From NCBI RefSeq assembly GCF_000225705.1, contig NZ_JH126473.1, forward strand, positions 82,388 through 146,387: a stretch of DNA of 64,000 nt, written 5' to 3'. Shown here in pieces: positions 1-8,172 of this stretch; the first letter of the stretch is position 1, and every line of letters starts with the position of its first letter. This DNA is from Collinsella tanakaei YIT 12063. GTDB lineage: Bacteria; Actinomycetota; Coriobacteriia; Coriobacteriales; Coriobacteriaceae. The notes under the pieces were generated by a model. It did no database searches and was not told the DNA's origin. It saw only the letters and a program-made list of their open reading frames with translations. Both the position numbers and the translations under genes were made by a program.

Positions 1-633
1 CCCGAAAGCGCCCTTGCCCGCGAGGCGGGACTTGATTTGGGCGTGCGCGGATCCATCAAGGTAGACGAGCATATGCGAACCAGCGATAGCGACATTTACG
101 CCGTAGGCGACGCCGTGCAGGTGAAGAACTACGTCACCGGGCAGGACGCCCTGATCGCGCTCGCGGGCCCCGCCAACAAACAGGGCCGAATCGCGGCGGA
201 CAACATCTGCGGCATAGCCAGCACCTTTACGGGTAGTCAGGGATCTTCCGTCCTCAAGCTCTTTGACCTCACCATCGCCACCACCGGACTTACCGAAATC
301 GCAGCGAAAGCGGCGGGACTTGATGCGGACTACGTCATCCTCTCCCCCGCAAGCCACGCCACCTACTACCCCGGCGCCGGCAGCATGACCATGAAAGTGC
401 TGTTCGAGCGAGGCGACGGCAGGATTCTGGGCGCGCAGATCATAGGCACCGACGGCGCGGACAAGCGCATCGACGTTATCGCCACGGCGATACGCGCAGA
501 GATGACGGCCGCCGACCTCACCGAGCTCGACCTGGCCTACGCTCCGCCCTACTCGTCCGCAAAGGATCCTGTCAACATGGCGGGCTACATGATCGAGAAC
601 ATTTTGGAGGGCCGCGTCGAACAGCTCACCTGA
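1..633 (+). CDS. CoA-disulfide reductase / NADH oxidase family flavoprotein, C-terminal part (partial)
   Basis: The reading frame is open from base 1, so the gene starts outside the window and 210 codons are seen. It contains the second FAD-binding motif of the family (TSDSDIYAVGDA, about residues 26-37) followed by a pyridine nucleotide-disulfide oxidoreductase dimerisation domain. These enzymes use FAD and NAD(P)H to reduce CoA disulfide, polysulfide or O2. The frame stops at TGA 631-633, but the same frame continues immediately with a complete rhodanese domain (634-951), as in the fused CoADR-rhodanese enzymes. The TGA lies at the linker where a Trp (TGG) is plausible, so this looks like a nonsense mutation splitting one fused enzyme rather than a natural gene end. 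Family assignment is firm; whether the substrate is CoA disulfide or O2 cannot be told from this part. Confidence 0.85.
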   Translation, partial: PESALAREAGLDLGVRGSIKVDEHMRTSDSDIYAVGDAVQVKNYVTGQDALIALAGPANKQGRIAADNICGIASTFTGSQGSSVLKLFDLTIATTGLTEIAAKAAGLDADYVILSPASHATYYPGAGSMTMKVLFERGDGRILGAQIIGTDGADKRIDVIATAIRAEMTAADLTELDLAYAPPYSSAKDPVNMAGYMIENILEGRVEQLT

Positions 634-663
634 GAACAGGCCCTTGCCCCCGCAGAGGACGAG

Positions 664-951
664 GTGCTGTTGGACGCCCGCACCCCCGGAGAGGTCGCCC
701 GCGGATCCATCGACGGCGCGCTGCACATTCCGCTCGATGAGCTGCGCGAGCACCTGGACGAGCTACCGCGCGACAAGCGCCTGCGCGTCTTCTGCCAAAG
801 CGGCCTTCGCAGCTACGTGGCGTGCCGCATCCTGATGCAGCACGGTTTCTCGTGTGCAAACGTTGCCGGCGGATACGGCTTTTACCAGCAAACCGTCCTT
901 GACCAGGAGATCCGCCGCCGCGGCATCGCAGACTGCGGCGTCGCCGTATAG
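664..951 (+). CDS. Rhodanese-like domain, cut from the upstream flavoprotein by an in-frame TGA
   Basis: Single rhodanese (sulfurtransferase) domain of about 95 residues: an LLDARTPGEV start, then the catalytic-loop sequence FCQSGLRS with the persulfide-forming Cys, then the GGYGFY end. It is in the same frame as the flavoprotein that stops at 631-633, and the frame between (634-663) is open. In CoADR-rhodanese fusions this domain is the C-terminus of the same polypeptide. A GTG at 664 preceded by GAGGACGAG could allow re-initiation, so the domain may still be made separately. All catalytic landmarks are intact, which argues that the split is recent, functionally tolerated, or a sequence error. 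Confidence 0.75.
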   Translation: MLLDARTPGEVARGSIDGALHIPLDELREHLDELPRDKRLRVFCQSGLRSYVACRILMQHGFSCANVAGGYGFYQQTVLDQEIRRRGIADCGVAV

Positions 952-1030
952 CACGGCGCGCCACAGCGTGCCCTCCCCACCCGAGCTTACGCTCGAAACG
1001 CGGCGCACTCACCCAGGCTTCGACTCACGA

Positions 1031-1060
1031 GGGGTCGCCATGTATGGCGACCCCGTTTTT
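1031..1060 (+). terminator. Rho-independent terminator of the flavoprotein/rhodanese unit
   Basis: A GGGGTCGCCA / TGGCGACCCC stem with a short loop is followed by GTTTTT. It sits 80 bp after the rhodanese stop codon. Confidence 0.85.
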
Positions 1061-1091
1061 GCATGCGAAAATCGACCTGGCGAAAGACCGG

Positions 1092-1408
1092 GACAAATAG
1101 CGCGTTAGTACGGAGAGGGCGGAATGTCAAAAAGTGCGTTAGTGCGGAGGTTTGGTCAAATAGTGCGTTAGTGCGGATTGAAGGCACCCCGTCGGGCTTT
1201 CTTTATTCATCAGTTGATATCGACCGAGCCTTCTAACTCAGTCGATACAAATGCCCTATTCATAAGGTACCCAACCTATCGCCCTCTTTCACCGCACTAA
1301 CGCATTATTTGACACTCTAGGGACCGCACTAAGCGACTATTTGACCTAAGTCCCACACTAAGCCGTTATTTGTCACTCGCCCCATTCCGCACTAACGCAT
1401 TATTTGAC
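1092..1408. repeat. Array of seven 22-bp units, three direct then four inverted
   Basis: Units of the type GTCAAATAGTGCGTTAGTGCGG occur at 1092-1113, 1126-1147 and 1155-1176 on the plus strand. They recur as reverse complements at 1292-1313, 1324-1345, 1353-1374 and 1387-1408. Copies differ at one to several positions, and spacers are 7 to 13 bp within each half. About 115 bp without a unit (1177-1291) separate the two arms. No open reading frame of interest uses this stretch. The arrangement could form a large cruciform, bind a protein cooperatively, or be a remnant of intergenic repeats. I do not recognise the family. Confidence 0.85.
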
Positions 1409-1439
1409 CCCGGGCTTTGGAGCCAGGCGCGTTCGGCTG

Positions 1440-1535
1440 CACGTCTCTGTCCCATCTGCCAATCTGCCTGCCGGCCCATCCAACGCCCCACCTGTCGGCC
1501 TGCCTGCCAGCCCATCTGGCAGCCCATCCACCCCA
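1440..1535. repeat. Low-complexity CTGCC/GCCCATC-rich tract
   Basis: Imperfect short direct repeats built from CTGCCTGCC and GCCCATC lie between the 22-bp repeat array and the Crp/Fnr gene. Codons read through it give an implausible Cys/Pro/Ala-repeat peptide, so I treat it as non-coding leader DNA. Confidence 0.5.
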
Positions 1536-1618
1536 GTTGCTGCAAAAACCCTTGCGCAGCTCGCCCCAGCCTGTCACGCTTGGCAAACAGACACAACCCC
1601 AACGCAATCGAGGCACCC

Positions 1619-2404
1619 ATGTCATCCATCGACAACGCCGCCGACAAGAACCTCAAAACCAGCCCCGCCCCCGCCAAAGGCAACGTCAACAGCACCGGAA
1701 ACAGCAGGAGCAGCGCCTCCGCCGCGCCCCGCGACGCCGTCGCTCGCGCGCTCGCCGCCGCGCTTCCTTTCTGGGGCGACCTTACCGAAGAACAGAAAAC
1801 GCAGCTCGCCGCCGCCACGCGCCCGCTTATGGCGCGCGCGGGCGAACGTGTGCAGGGCGGTGGCTCGGGATGCGCCGGCGTCGTCGTCGCGATCTCGGGT
1901 CGCCTGCGCGCGTACATGCCTTCGGAAACCGGAAAAGAGATCACGCTCTTCCGCGTCGAGGCTGGAGAGACCTGCGTGCTCGCCGCTTCCTGCATCCTGC
2001 CCATGATCACGTTCGACATCGCCCTCGACGCCGCTGAGGATATCGAGGCCCTCATCATCGATCCGCGCTACTTCTCCCAGCTTTCGCAGGAGAACGTTGC
2101 AGTCGAAGCGTATCTCTATCGACAGACCGCGCAACGCTTCAGCGACTGCATGTGGGTGATGCAGCAAGTACTATTCGCCAGCTTCGATACTCGCCTCGCC
2201 ACGTTTTTGCTGGACGAGGTCTCGCGAACGGGCTCTCCGCACCTCGTCGTCACGCACGATGAAATCGCTCGCCACCTGGGCAGCGCCCGCGAGGTGGTAT
2301 CTCGCATGCTCAAGTACTTCGAGCGCGAGGACCTGGTCGCCCTCAGCCGTGGGGCCGTAGAAGTCCTCGACCGCAAACGCCTACTTGCGCGTGCTAGCGA
2401 TTAA
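1619..2404 (+). CDS. Crp/Fnr-family transcriptional regulator
   Basis: 261-residue protein with an N-terminal cyclic-nucleotide-binding-like beta-roll (about residues 50-160) and a C-terminal winged helix with the typical recognition sequence HDEIARHLGSAREVVSRMLKYFE. No four-Cys Fnr [4Fe-4S] set is visible; only isolated Cys occur in the sensor half, so the effector is unknown. The frame is open further upstream, but that stretch is low-complexity, and ATG 1619 starts the first sensible protein sequence. Its ribosome-binding site is weak (GAGGCACCC). The gene overlaps the convergent DUF2974 gene by 11 bp at the 3' end. It lies directly downstream of the repeat array, which could be its regulatory region. 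That link is inference. Confidence 0.85.
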   Translation: MSSIDNAADKNLKTSPAPAKGNVNSTGNSRSSASAAPRDAVARALAAALPFWGDLTEEQKTQLAAATRPLMARAGERVQGGGSGCAGVVVAISGRLRAYMPSETGKEITLFRVEAGETCVLAASCILPMITFDIALDAAEDIEALIIDPRYFSQLSQENVAVEAYLYRQTAQRFSDCMWVMQQVLFASFDTRLATFLLDEVSRTGSPHLVVTHDEIARHLGSAREVVSRMLKYFEREDLVALSRGAVEVLDRKRLLARASD

Positions 2405-3662
2405 ACAGGCCCGCGAACCCTTGCGCGATGCCCGCCACCGCGCCGCGGGCGATGCGCTCCGCCGCGATCTGGGCGAGCTTTGCCAACGCCGGCCCCAAGA
2501 CCTCGCGCGTGTGCTCGTCCGATTTGCGAATCGCCTCGTGAATGCACTGCGCCGCCTGGGGTCCGCCGCCAAAGATCTGACCGGCGTTCTGAGCCCCGGA
2601 AACCGCCATGGCACTAAACAGCGCGTCCACCACCCCGGGCAGCTCCTCGTCCGAAAACGATGCCAGCCACGCCCCCAAGACCTCATGCGTCCCCTTGGCC
2701 CCAGCGCTCACGCCTTCCTCGTAGACAAAGTCACCGCCATCGATCTCCCAGCTAAACACGCTGTGTTGATCCATCCCATAGGCGCTGCTGCGCACCGCCC
2801 GCGCAGGCGCGACCTCATTCATAATCATGCCCACAACGGAATCGACGGGCACTGTGCGGTGAATACGCCCCTCGAGCGCACGAAGCGCGGCGAGCGCCGG
2901 CTCGTCAGAGAGAAAGCCCGCTTTAAACCCGGGGCCGTCATGATCAAACACGCATGCGATGCGGGCGCGCACGGCGTCAGAGCAGCGCACCGCGGCATAG
3001 GTCGCCAGGTTGCCGCCCTTGGAATGACCACCTACATACAGGCGCTGGGGTAGATGGCGAGCAACCAGTTCAAGGTAGGCAGCCGCCATGCGCTGGGCGG
3101 GAACGGGCGGGGTCACCGCCATATCGAAGTTTTCGCGCCAACCCGTAAACGACGTGTCCGTTCCGCGAAAGGCCACGTACGCCCAAGCGCCCGGCATCAC
3201 ATAGCACGTTGCCGAGAACTGTACGCGCCTCTCTTGGTCCAGCAGCGCCACGTAATCGCGCATCTCCAACTCGCGAAAGCGCGGGCTCGCCGCAAACGAC
3301 GCGATCTGCCGCTTGATATTGTCATGGTCCAACCCGGTAAACATGGAGTCGTAAAGCTCCGCCGCCAGTAGGTCGGACGCATGGGCACCGCGTACAGTCC
3401 GCGAATACAAGCGGTCCGCCACGGCATCTGCCGCACCGGAAAGCCTGCCCATAAAGGTGGTCTCCTCACCGGGCATGCACGCGCCCGCCGCATCGATCCC
3501 GCCCACGCGGCGCAGGCGGGCAACGTCCGCGCGGCGCAGGGCCGGCACCACCGCGGGAGCGTCGATCATGCTCATCTGCGAAATCGCCGCCGAGTCGACC
3601 GGGGTCAACCCCAACTGGTCAAATGTCCTCAATTCGCCTTCCAGATACTGGAACAGGTCCAC
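2394..3662 (-). CDS. DUF2974 (Mbeg1-like) lipase-fold protein
   Basis: 422-residue protein of the DUF2974 family, which has an alpha/beta-hydrolase fold. The nucleophile elbow is VGGHSKGGN, with Ser near residue 214, followed by a conserved LATYAA helix. An N-terminal FQYLEGELRTFDQLGL sequence matches the usual family start. I chose GTG 3662 because GGGAGG lies 7 bases upstream; a TTG at 3680 is also possible. No signal peptide is seen, so the protein is probably cytoplasmic. Substrate is unknown. It converges on the Crp/Fnr gene with an 11-bp overlap and no room for a separate terminator. Confidence 0.8.
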   Translation of the reverse strand: MDLFQYLEGELRTFDQLGLTPVDSAAISQMSMIDAPAVVPALRRADVARLRRVGGIDAAGACMPGEETTFMGRLSGAADAVADRLYSRTVRGAHASDLLAAELYDSMFTGLDHDNIKRQIASFAASPRFRELEMRDYVALLDQERRVQFSATCYVMPGAWAYVAFRGTDTSFTGWRENFDMAVTPPVPAQRMAAAYLELVARHLPQRLYVGGHSKGGNLATYAAVRCSDAVRARIACVFDHDGPGFKAGFLSDEPALAALRALEGRIHRTVPVDSVVGMIMNEVAPARAVRSSAYGMDQHSVFSWEIDGGDFVYEEGVSAGAKGTHEVLGAWLASFSDEELPGVVDALFSAMAVSGAQNAGQIFGGGPQAAQCIHEAIRKSDEHTREVLGPALAKLAQIAAERIARGAVAGIAQGFAGLFNR

Positions 3663-3977
3663 GCGCGCGCCTCCCGCCAACGGATACAGATTCTGCGCTT
3701 ATACCCTTCCGCGTGCGCTCCGGCACCAGGCGCCGCCCATAAACAAGACGTTTACAAGCCCGTCTCCCCTCCTGGCGACGCCACGCGACGGCACCAGCGG
3801 CGCCGTGCACCAGCAGCTGTTATTGCCAGATGTCTATTTGTAGTCATACGTACGGTATCTCTCACCTGCTGGTTCTCTGTCTTTTAATCCACCTTACGCG
3901 AGTACAATGTCCCATAGCTTGACTTTGGAACACCGCTCTGTACCAAGGTTGCATAAAGCCTGATCCAAGGGGGAACC
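3663..3977. promoter_or_regulatory. Divergent intergenic region; candidate promoter for the esterase pair
   Basis: 315 bp between the DUF2974 gene (minus) and the first esterase (plus). TTGACT (3919-3924) with TACCAA 16 bases later (3941-3946) is a possible plus-strand promoter. No other structure was recognised. Confidence 0.35.
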
Positions 3978-4814
3978 ATGGCTCAAATCAGCATCGACTA
4001 CTTCTCGTCCTCATTGATGAGGACCACCACTATCGACATACTGCTGCCCTTCGACAGCATGGATGACGCCCTGGGCACGGACTGGGAGATGCGCTCGGAC
4101 GAGAAAGGCTGGGACCGCCGCCCTTACCCGCCCGAGCGCCCTCCGTTCAAGACGCTCTACCTGCTGCACGGCATCACCGGCAACCACGCGGACTGGATCT
4201 CTGAAAGCCGTATCCGCAGCTGGGCCGCCGCGCGCAACCTGGCGGTAGTCATGCCATCCGGCTACAACGCGTTCTACCTTGACCAACCCGAGTCGCACAA
4301 CTTCTACGGCCGCTTTGTGGGCCAGGAGCTAATCAACGTCACCCGTCGCATCCTTCCGCTTTCCACCCAACGCGAAGATACCTTTATCGGCGGCATCTCC
4401 ATGGGTGCCTACGGAGCGCTGCGCGCGGGCTTTAAATACTGCGAAACGTTTGGGTCGGTCATCTCGCTGTCCTCCGCCATGATCGCGGACAACATCGAGG
4501 ACGTCATCAACAACGACGTCTTCTTCCTCAGCCGCTCCTTTTTGGAGTCGACTTTTGGCGACTTATCCCAGCTTGTTGGCAGCGACAAAGACCCCGCGCG
4601 CCTAGCCGCGGACCTGGTTTATTGCAACCGCCCGCGCCCGCGCGTCTTCATGGCGTGCGGCAACGCCGACCCGCTCGCCTATCCCAACCGCGTGCTCGCC
4701 GACCGACTGCGCGGCGTGGGCCTTGAGGTCGAATACCGCGAGCTAGACGGAGGCCATGACTGGGACCTGTGGAACGTCGCCCTACCCCAAGCCCTGGACT
4801 GGCTGGGTCTATAG
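3978..4814 (+). CDS. Esterase family protein (tributyrin esterase / S-formylglutathione hydrolase-like), copy 1
   Basis: 278-residue alpha/beta hydrolase of the putative esterase family (PF00756). Seen: the oxyanion-hole strand YLLHGITGNHADW, the nucleophile elbow GGISMGAYG with Ser131, an acid in the CGNADPLAYPN region, and a catalytic His in GGHDWDLWN. There is no signal peptide, so it is presumably a cytoplasmic carboxylesterase acting on short acyl esters. RBS AGGGGGAACC precedes ATG 3978. A related gene follows 57 bp downstream on the same strand. The two share domain order and motifs but differ clearly in sequence, so the duplication is old. Confidence 0.85.
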   Translation: MAQISIDYFSSSLMRTTTIDILLPFDSMDDALGTDWEMRSDEKGWDRRPYPPERPPFKTLYLLHGITGNHADWISESRIRSWAAARNLAVVMPSGYNAFYLDQPESHNFYGRFVGQELINVTRRILPLSTQREDTFIGGISMGAYGALRAGFKYCETFGSVISLSSAMIADNIEDVINNDVFFLSRSFLESTFGDLSQLVGSDKDPARLAADLVYCNRPRPRVFMACGNADPLAYPNRVLADRLRGVGLEVEYRELDGGHDWDLWNVALPQALDWLGL

Positions 4815-4871
4815 ATTTAGGACGGGGAACTCTGGACGAGGAATTAGCACGCATTAGAGAGGAAGGCGCTC

Positions 4872-5738
4872 ATGGCCCTGCTTCGCATTGACTTCTATTC
4901 CCGCTACCTCAAGCGCAACGTCATGCTTACCGCTGTCATTCCCGCAGACAAGATGGACGGCGAAAAACTGGCCAAACGCCGCCGCGGCCCATATCGCACG
5001 GTTTACCTGCTGCACGGCCTGTTTGGCCGCGACGTAGATTGGATTGATCGCACGCACGTAGTCGAGACGGCGGAAGCGCGTGACGTGGCGGTAATCATGC
5101 CCTCCGGCGAAGACGGACTGTATCTGGACAAACCCGAGATTGACGAGTGGCACGGCAAGTTCATTAGCGAGGAGCTGGTCGACTTTACCCGTCGTCTGCT
5201 ACCGCTCTCCGCCAAGCGCGAGGACACCGCGCTTGCAGGCATCTCCATTGGCGCGTACACCGCGGTGATCAACGGCCTGCTGCGCCCAGACCGCTTTGGC
5301 AGCATCATCTCTCTTTCCGGCGCTTTCATGCGCAATCGCGTGCTAGAGGCGGTGGAATCGCACTCGCCCCGCAAGAAGCGCTACTACGAGCGATTCTTTG
5401 GCGACCTTGACACCGTGATCGGATCTGAAAAAGACTACGTGGCGCTTATCGACCGCTTCCGCGACAATCCGGACCTTCCTCGTCCACGTTTTTACGGAGC
5501 ATGCGGCGAGCACGACAACCTGTGCCAGAACAACCGCGACGTGGTGCAGCTGCTGCGTGACGCCGGTTTTGACGTAACCTACCACGAGCCGGACATTGGA
5601 GCGCACGAGTGGCCCTTCTGGAACGCCTGGATCGACTGCGCCCTGGATTGGTACGCGCCCGGCGAGATGCGCCCTTCAACGGCGGAAATCGACTATTCAG
5701 CGCTTACCAGCTTGCGCCCACCCCAGGACCAACAGTAA
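4872..5738 (+). CDS. Esterase family protein, copy 2
   Basis: 288-residue paralogue of the preceding gene: YLLHGLFGRDVDW oxyanion region, GISIGAYT elbow with Ser125, ACGEHDNLCQNN acid region and a terminal IGAHEWPFWN His. GAGAGGAAGGCGCTC before ATG 4872 is a good ribosome-binding site. It is probably co-transcribed with copy 1 and is followed by a hairpin terminator. The two enzymes may form a heteromeric or differently specific pair, but nothing in the sequence decides that. Confidence 0.85.
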   Translation: MALLRIDFYSRYLKRNVMLTAVIPADKMDGEKLAKRRRGPYRTVYLLHGLFGRDVDWIDRTHVVETAEARDVAVIMPSGEDGLYLDKPEIDEWHGKFISEELVDFTRRLLPLSAKREDTALAGISIGAYTAVINGLLRPDRFGSIISLSGAFMRNRVLEAVESHSPRKKRYYERFFGDLDTVIGSEKDYVALIDRFRDNPDLPRPRFYGACGEHDNLCQNNRDVVQLLRDAGFDVTYHEPDIGAHEWPFWNAWIDCALDWYAPGEMRPSTAEIDYSALTSLRPPQDQQ

Positions 5739-5753
5739 ACTTTACTAGCATAA

Positions 5754-5793
5754 AGCGGGGTCCGCGATGCCGTTTGGCCGCGGACCCCGCTTG
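5754..5793 (+). terminator. Terminator of the esterase pair
   Basis: A 13-bp stem (5754-5766 with 5779-5791) built on AGCGGGGTCCGCG is followed by a short T stretch. Confidence 0.7.
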
Positions 5794-5915
5794 TCATATG
5801 CATCGACACCGCGCGCCGGCAGCAAGGCTGCCCGGCACATAGGGCCCCTCCAAACCAAGTCGCCCGATTACCGCCGGCCCCTCGCCAACGCCCCCGCGCG
5901 CCCACAGGAGGAATC

Positions 5916-6401
5916 ATGGTCAAAAATCTCATTTTGATCCGCCATGGCAAAGCGGAGCCCGGATCCCTCGATCAGCTGGACGAGGAGCGCAGGCTTACTC
6001 ACCAGGGCCTCGACGCGCTTCGCGCGCCCACCGGCTTTGCCCGCGGCGTTTCGCTTATGGATGATAGCGAGCGCGAGCATGCGCAGGTGTGGGTAAGCCC
6101 CGCCGTTCGCACGCACCAAACCGCGCAGGCGCTGCTCCACGTCATTGGAGAGCGCCCGCTTGTAGACAAGGGCTGCCTATGGGAGCAAGACTCCGTCGCG
6201 TTTCTGGACGAGCTTGAGCAAAGCGATGCCCAGACGGTAATAGCCGTGGGACACATTCCTTTTATGAACGATATGGTCGAGCTATTAAGCGGCGCCTGCA
6301 TAGGCTTTAAGCCCGGCGCCATGGCGAAGCTGAGCCTAAGCGATCCCTTGCAGCCCGGATGCGCGGACCTTTCCTGGTTTGTCCAGGGACCCAAAGCATA
6401 G
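5916..6401 (+). CDS. SixA-like histidine phosphatase
   Basis: 161-residue member of the histidine phosphatase superfamily. The phospho-accepting RHG motif stands at the very N-terminus (LILIRHGKAEPG), and the second catalytic His is in VGHIPFM (near residue 112). The length and the immediate N-terminal RHG fit the SixA branch, which removes phosphate from phosphohistidine proteins. CAGGAGGAATC precedes ATG 5916. It is a monocistronic unit between hairpins. The physiological partner is unknown. Confidence 0.8.
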   Translation: MVKNLILIRHGKAEPGSLDQLDEERRLTHQGLDALRAPTGFARGVSLMDDSEREHAQVWVSPAVRTHQTAQALLHVIGERPLVDKGCLWEQDSVAFLDELEQSDAQTVIAVGHIPFMNDMVELLSGACIGFKPGAMAKLSLSDPLQPGCADLSWFVQGPKA

Positions 6402-6402
6402 A

Positions 6403-6429
6403 GCCGCGGGCGCATCGACCGCGGCTTTT
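6403..6429 (+). terminator. Terminator after the SixA-like gene
   Basis: GCCGCGG / CCGCGGC stem (6403-6409 with 6419-6425) followed by TTTT. Confidence 0.8.
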
Positions 6430-6441
6430 ACGAATACGCAT

Positions 6442-6477
6442 CAAAAAAGGGGCGGCCACGTAATAGCGGGCCGCCCA
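6442..6477 (-). terminator. Terminator of the NADH oxidase gene
   Basis: GGGCGGCC / GGCCGCCC stem (6450-6457 with 6469-6476). Read on the minus strand it is followed by CTTTTTT. Confidence 0.85.
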
Positions 6478-6485
6478 ACTTGCTG

Positions 6486-7817
6486 CTACTCTGCGCCCAA
6501 CGCGCACATGGTGATGTAGTTGTACGGCTGGTTGAAGTGGGGCAAGAAGAAGATATCGAGCAGCTTGAGCTTGTCGATGGTCACGCCCTCCTCGATAGCC
6601 AGCGAGAACATATGGATACCCATGGAGATATCCTCCGTCGAGGCCATCTGGGCGCCCACCACGCGACGGCTGCCGCGCTCGTAGACAATGCGGATCTTGA
6701 CGCTGGCGTTCTCGCGCATAAAGCCGGGGCGCTGAAGGTCCTCGAAATCGGCATGGCACACATCCAGCCCCGCGCGGGTAGCGGCGGCAACGGACAGGCC
6801 GGTGGAGACCATGTTGTAGCCAAAGATCGAGATGCCGTTAGAACCCTGAACGCCAATGGAATCCAGGCGAGTGCCGCCAATATTGTGCCCCGCGACAATA
6901 CCGGAGCGAACAGCGTTGGTGGCCAGAGCGATATAGGTCTCGGCAGCTAAGGCGTTGGACCACACGGTAGCGCAGTCGCCGATGGCGTAGACGTCCGGAT
7001 CGCTGGTGCGCTGGCGACGGTCGACATGGTAGGCGCCGTTGGCAAAGAGTTCCAGATGGTCGCGACCAAGCTCGTTGTTGGGAACGAAACCGATGGCGTT
7101 GATGACCAAGTCCGCCGGGTAGGTGCCCTTCTCTGCCTCGATCGCGCTCACGCGGCCGTTCTCACCGTGATAGGCAACGACGCGCTCGCCAAAGTGACAC
7201 TCGATGCCGTGGCTCGCAAGGTTCTCGTCCATAACCGCCGTGAAGGAGGGGTCATAATAGCTGGCCAAGGAAGTGGGCGCGATGTCGAACAAGCGCACCT
7301 CCTTACCACGGCGCTTGGCAGCCTCGGCGATCTCCACGCCAATGTAGCCCGCGCCAATCACCGCGACGGAGCGCACGGATTCATCACTCATCCAGCGATC
7401 GACTTCCTGACCCTGCTGGAAGAGCTTGAGGAAGCTGATGCCCTCAAGGTCGCAGCCGGGCAGCTTGGGCGAGATGGGCAGCGAACCGGTGGCCAAGACG
7501 AGCTTGTCATAGCTCTCGTCAAAGCAGGTGCCATCCGCCTTCTGGCAATGCACCACATGGTTGGCGAAATCGATGGAGGTAACGCTGGTCTCAAGGTAGA
7601 TGCGAGCGCCCTTGGCCTCGAAGGCCTCCTTATTGGTGTAGAACAGGTTCTCGTACGAATCGATTTGACGGCCGACCCACAGGGCGGTGCCGCAACCCAG
7701 GTAGCTAAGGTTGGTATTGCGGTCGATCATGACCACCTGCTGGTCCTTGTAGTTGTCCAACAGCGTATTGGCGGCCGCGATACCAGCGTGGTTGGCGCCG
7801 ACGATGACGGTCTTCAT
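6486..7817 (-). CDS. NADH oxidase / CoA-disulfide reductase family flavoprotein
   Basis: 443-residue FAD enzyme. Order: N-terminal FAD-binding GxNHAG motif (VIVGANHAGIAAANT), the redox-active single Cys in SYLGCGTALW (about residue 42), the NAD-binding VIGAGYIGVEIAEA, the second FAD motif TSDPDVYAIGDCA, and a C-terminal dimerisation domain. The single catalytic Cys in LGCG is typical of H2O-forming NADH oxidase (Nox) and CoA-disulfide reductase. ATG 7817 is preceded by GGAGGAGCG. It is a single-gene unit divergent from a nitroreductase. The likely role is NAD+ regeneration and O2 removal in an anaerobe or microaerophile; substrate choice remains inference. Confidence 0.88.
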   Translation of the reverse strand: MKTVIVGANHAGIAAANTLLDNYKDQQVVMIDRNTNLSYLGCGTALWVGRQIDSYENLFYTNKEAFEAKGARIYLETSVTSIDFANHVVHCQKADGTCFDESYDKLVLATGSLPISPKLPGCDLEGISFLKLFQQGQEVDRWMSDESVRSVAVIGAGYIGVEIAEAAKRRGKEVRLFDIAPTSLASYYDPSFTAVMDENLASHGIECHFGERVVAYHGENGRVSAIEAEKGTYPADLVINAIGFVPNNELGRDHLELFANGAYHVDRRQRTSDPDVYAIGDCATVWSNALAAETYIALATNAVRSGIVAGHNIGGTRLDSIGVQGSNGISIFGYNMVSTGLSVAAATRAGLDVCHADFEDLQRPGFMRENASVKIRIVYERGSRRVVGAQMASTEDISMGIHMFSLAIEEGVTIDKLKLLDIFFLPHFNQPYNYITMCALGAE

Positions 7818-8172
7818 AGAAGCGCTCCTCCTCATAATGCAAACATCAAAGCAAGGCAACGGATGCGGCGGCGTTTGGCGCGCGCGAAGTTTACCTTGGG
7901 CAACGAACCAGCCTAGCGTATTTTGTCACCGTATTAATTGCATTTTTTAAAGCGGTTTTATTTTGACGATAAACGGTCGATGAGATGCACGCGTTATGGC
8001 GAATACGTGGATGACACCGCTTATCCCTACCCAAAGACCGCTTAGGTAAGGCGTTTGTTTCCGTTTGAAGTTGCGCCTCCACGCGATGGGCCAATAGGGA
8101 ATACTGTGCCGTGCGCCGCTGCGCCCTTGATGCGAGCCGCGGCAGATTCACGCATATGGACAGGAGAATCCA
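7818..8172. promoter_or_regulatory. Divergent intergenic region between NADH oxidase and nitroreductase
   Basis: 355 bp containing an AT-rich core (about 7918-7975), unusual against the high-GC surroundings and a likely site for divergent promoters. No specific operator, RNA gene or credible ORF was recognised. Confidence 0.4.

Noticed and set aside
631-633. Selenocysteine or genome-wide UGA-to-Trp recoding at the CoADR stop
   Set aside because: No SECIS-like hairpin was seen and the position is a linker, not an active site. Other genes use TGA as a normal stop, and the tRNA-Trp anticodon is CCA.
1092-1408. CRISPR array
   Set aside because: Units are in two opposite orientations with short irregular spacers of 7-13 bp, there are no cas genes, and copies are imperfect.
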